8,294 nt of DNA from an uncultured Gammaproteobacteria bacterium. GTDB taxonomy: Bacteria; Pseudomonadota; Gammaproteobacteria; GCA-002705445; GCA-002716945. The stretch lies in assembly GCA_913046125.1 (NCBI GenBank), contig CAJWRL010000034.1, forward strand, positions 1-8,294, read 5' to 3'. Below are positions 6,838 to 8,294 of the stretch, in pieces (the first letter of the stretch is position 1; the number at the start of each line of letters is the position of its first letter). The position numbers were made by a program, and so were the translations under genes. A model generated the notes under the pieces. It did not search any database. It saw nothing but the letters and a program-made list of their open reading frames with translations, and was not told where the DNA came from.

Positions 6838-7906
6838 GATCTGGAAACAAAGAAAGATAATCCATATCGATATGGATAGTTTTTTTGCATCAATAGAAAT
6901 CAGAGATAATCCGAACTTGCAGAATAAGCCTGTTGCAGTGGGTGGAAAAGCTAATGAGAGAGGAGTTTTGACGACATGTAATTATCTTGCACGAAAGTAT
7001 GGACTTCACTCAGCAATGTCATCAAAAACAGCTACTCAGCTATGCAAAGAACTAATTATTCTACCCGTTGATATTACAAAGTATAGAAAAATATCAAAAG
7101 AAATTTTTAAAATTTTTAAATGTTATTCAAGAAAAATTGAACCTGTATCAATTGATGAAGCTTTTTTAGATGTATCAGAGTCTGGATACTGCCAGGGAGA
7201 TCCTGAGGAAATGGCAAAGCAAATTAGATCATGTATTAAAGCTGATTTTGGTATAACTGCATCTGCCGGTATCTCTTCAAACAAACTGATTGCTAAAATT
7301 TGTTCTGACTGGAAAAAACCTGATAACCAATTCTCAATTTGTGATGATGAAATTCAAAACTTTATTAAAACAGTGAGTTTGAAGTCCATACCTGGAATAG
7401 GGAAAGTAAACTTCAAGAAATGCAAAACTTTAAATATGACAAGTTGTAGTGATATGCAAAAAATATCTAAAGATGAGTTAATAAGAATATTTGGATCATA
7501 TGGTTATACACTATTCAATCTAGTAAGGGGAATAGATAACAGGGAAATAGAGACCAATAGAACAAGAAAAAGTATTAGTGTTGAGGATACATTTCTTCAT
7601 GATTTGAATGATACTACTCTATGTGTACAACAGCTGTCGATTTTATACACCAAGCTCATCGAAAGGTGTAAATCGTCCAACGTCAATACTAACGATGTCA
7701 GAGAAATTTTTTTGAAAATTAAATTTAATGATTTTGAGACAATTACTAGACAAAAGAAAAGTTTAAAAATAGAGCTAAATGAGTTTAAAAATTTGTTCGA
7801 CTCTAATATAGTGAAAATCGTCAAGCCCATAAGGCTGCTTGGGATAGGATTTAGATTGAATGATAAGAAAGAGGAGCCATCACAGTATGACATTTTCGAT
7901 AGATAA
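6821..7906 (+). CDS. dinB: DNA polymerase IV (Y-family translesion polymerase)
   Basis: Error-prone polymerase that bypasses DNA lesions. The 361 residues compare with about 351 in E. coli, mainly because of nine extra N-terminal residues. Catalytic motif HIDMDSFFASIE (15-26) provides D17 and steric-gate F22, and SIDEAFLDV (110-118) provides D112 and E113. The SAGISSNKLIAKI segment (148-160) is the conserved palm/fingers region. PGIGK (191-195) is the helix-hairpin-helix of the thumb, and RKSISVEDTF (249-258) opens the little-finger domain. The C terminus QYDIF (355-359) fits a beta-clamp-binding motif. ATG 6821 lies within the bolA-like gene (17-base overlap). Another start nearer to D17 could exist, but no in-frame ATG precedes M18. 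I see no LexA-type CTGT-N8-ACAG box upstream, so SOS control is not evident. Confidence 0.97.
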   Translation: MNQKTKIWKQRKIIHIDMDSFFASIEIRDNPNLQNKPVAVGGKANERGVLTTCNYLARKYGLHSAMSSKTATQLCKELIILPVDITKYRKISKEIFKIFKCYSRKIEPVSIDEAFLDVSESGYCQGDPEEMAKQIRSCIKADFGITASAGISSNKLIAKICSDWKKPDNQFSICDDEIQNFIKTVSLKSIPGIGKVNFKKCKTLNMTSCSDMQKISKDELIRIFGSYGYTLFNLVRGIDNREIETNRTRKSISVEDTFLHDLNDTTLCVQQLSILYTKLIERCKSSNVNTNDVREIFLKIKFNDFETITRQKKSLKIELNEFKNLFDSNIVKIVKPIRLLGIGFRLNDKKEEPSQYDIFDR

Positions 7907-7958
7907 ATTAACCTATATCTTATAAACTATATAGTCAGTGAATGTTAGGGGTTAAAAT
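7907..7958 (+). promoter_or_regulatory. metY leader with possible Shine-Dalgarno-masking stem
   Basis: The only sizeable intergenic space. TTAACC (7908-7913) is exactly complementary to GGTTAA (7950-7955), which overlaps the metY Shine-Dalgarno AGGGG (7947-7951). Inside this stem, TATAT (7914-7918) can pair with ATATA (7929-7933). CCTA (7912-7915) against TAGG (7946-7949) is an alternative pairing that would also cover the site. A SAM-responsive leader would make sense for a methionine gene, but I cannot match the bases to a known SAM riboswitch consensus. TATAAA (7921-7926) and TATATA (7928-7933) could be -10 boxes, yet no good -35 lies at the right distance. No G+C-rich hairpin with a T-run is present, so no terminator for dinB is supported. 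Confidence 0.35.
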
Positions 7959-8294
7959 ATGAAATTTGAGACAATAGCAATACATGGTGGATATTCACCT
8001 GAACCAACAACAAAATCAGTTGCGGTTCCAATATACCAAACAACATCTTACTCATTTGATGATACTCAGCATGGAGCAGATTTATTTGACCTCAAAGTAG
8101 CAGGTAATATCTATACCCGAATAATGAATCCAACTTCTGATGTTTTGGAAAAAAGAGTTGCGGCTATGGAAGGAGGAATTGGAGCACTGGCTCTAGCCTC
8201 TGGTTCTGCGGCCACAACTTACGCTATCATGACAATTTGCGAAGCTGGAGATAACATCGTGAGTACAAGCACTCTCTACGGTGGAACATATACA
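7959..8294 (+). CDS. metY: MetY, O-acetylhomoserine sulfhydrylase (3' end missing)
   Basis: PLP-dependent enzyme of the Cys/Met metabolism family that makes homocysteine (or methionine from methanethiol) from O-acetylhomoserine and sulfide, in the direct sulfhydrylation route. The first 112 codons are present. They show FETIAIHGGYSPEP (3-16), VPIYQTTSYSFDD (23-35), the HGADLFDLK insert (38-46) typical of MetY rather than MetB/MetC, NIYTRIMNPT (50-59, with Y52 and R54 that bind PLP phosphate of the neighbouring subunit), and ASGSAA (80-85). The PLP lysine would lie beyond the window. ATG 7959 is preceded by AGGGG with seven bases spacing, and the frame is closed upstream by TAA at 7953-7955. 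The 52-base gap suggests its own regulation or a separate transcript. Confidence 0.95.
   Translation, partial: MKFETIAIHGGYSPEPTTKSVAVPIYQTTSYSFDDTQHGADLFDLKVAGNIYTRIMNPTSDVLEKRVAAMEGGIGALALASGSAATTYAIMTICEAGDNIVSTSTLYGGTYT

Noticed and set aside
6811..6840. TTGACA (6811-6816) with TAAGAT (6835-6840), 18-base spacer, as a dinB promoter
   Set aside because: Transcription would begin after the dinB start codon, and the next in-frame ATG (M18) would remove catalytic D17. Most likely chance.
7101..7118. Tandem 9-base repeat AAATTTTTA twice within dinB
   Set aside because: It encodes ordinary Lys/Ile/Phe residues in an AT-rich gene and keeps the frame; low-complexity coincidence.
7597..7893. 98-codon open frame on the - strand
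   Set aside because: It is antisense to the little-finger domain of dinB and shows no family features; a shadow of the real gene.
7913..7934. CTATAT/ATATAG hairpin as a terminator after dinB
   Set aside because: The stem is almost entirely A/T, and no T-run follows, so it does not look like an intrinsic terminator.
7907..7958. Known SAM-II or SAM-V riboswitch upstream of metY
   Set aside because: Size and position fit, but I cannot align the bases to either consensus by eye. Kept only as a possible structured leader.
1..8294. Mobile element, prophage, defence system, CRISPR array or other new system
   Set aside because: Every stretch is covered by recognisable housekeeping genes on one strand. 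No repeat arrays, terminal inverted repeats, integrase or transposase motifs were seen.

Overview
The window is a tightly packed, AT-rich stretch in which every gene I can support lies on the + strand. Several points suggest a gammaproteobacterium with a streamlined genome, possibly a marine lineage of the SAR86 type. The MreBCD proteins look gammaproteobacterial. The genes after them resemble RsmJ and DUF6231, families I associate with Gammaproteobacteria. Junctions between genes are only a few bases long or overlap, and A/T-ending codons dominate. The lineage is an inference; no rRNA or other taxonomic marker is present.

Layout. Positions 1-3154 hold gatC (5' end cut off by the window), gatA and gatB, the three subunits of the tRNA-dependent amidotransferase. 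Positions 3158-5515 hold mreB, mreC and mreD, the rod-shape scaffold, its periplasmic/membrane linker and its membrane partner. Positions 5520-6837 hold three small genes: a diverged RsmJ-like 16S rRNA methyltransferase, a DUF6231-like protein of unknown function and a BolA/IbaG-family protein. Positions 6821-7906 hold dinB (DNA polymerase IV). After a 52-base gap, the only intergenic space of any size, metY (O-acetylhomoserine sulfhydrylase) starts at 7959 and runs off the window end.

From gatC to dinB the junctions range from a 29-base overlap to a 9-base gap. Several Shine-Dalgarno sequences are embedded in the preceding gene. This looks like one transcription unit, or a few nested ones, with translational coupling. 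The genes cover aminoacyl-tRNA proofreading and synthesis, cell elongation, ribosome modification, Fe-S/redox control and DNA damage tolerance. They are housekeeping genes sharing a transcript rather than one pathway. The 52-base gap before metY can fold so that the metY ribosome binding site is paired, which makes it the one plausible regulatory element.

I see no mobile element, CRISPR array, tRNA, rRNA, phage gene or defence system, and no sign of a new multi-gene system. The points most worth a second look are small: the RsmJ-like protein has altered family motifs, the BolA-like protein lacks the usual loop His/Cys, and the metY leader may be structured.
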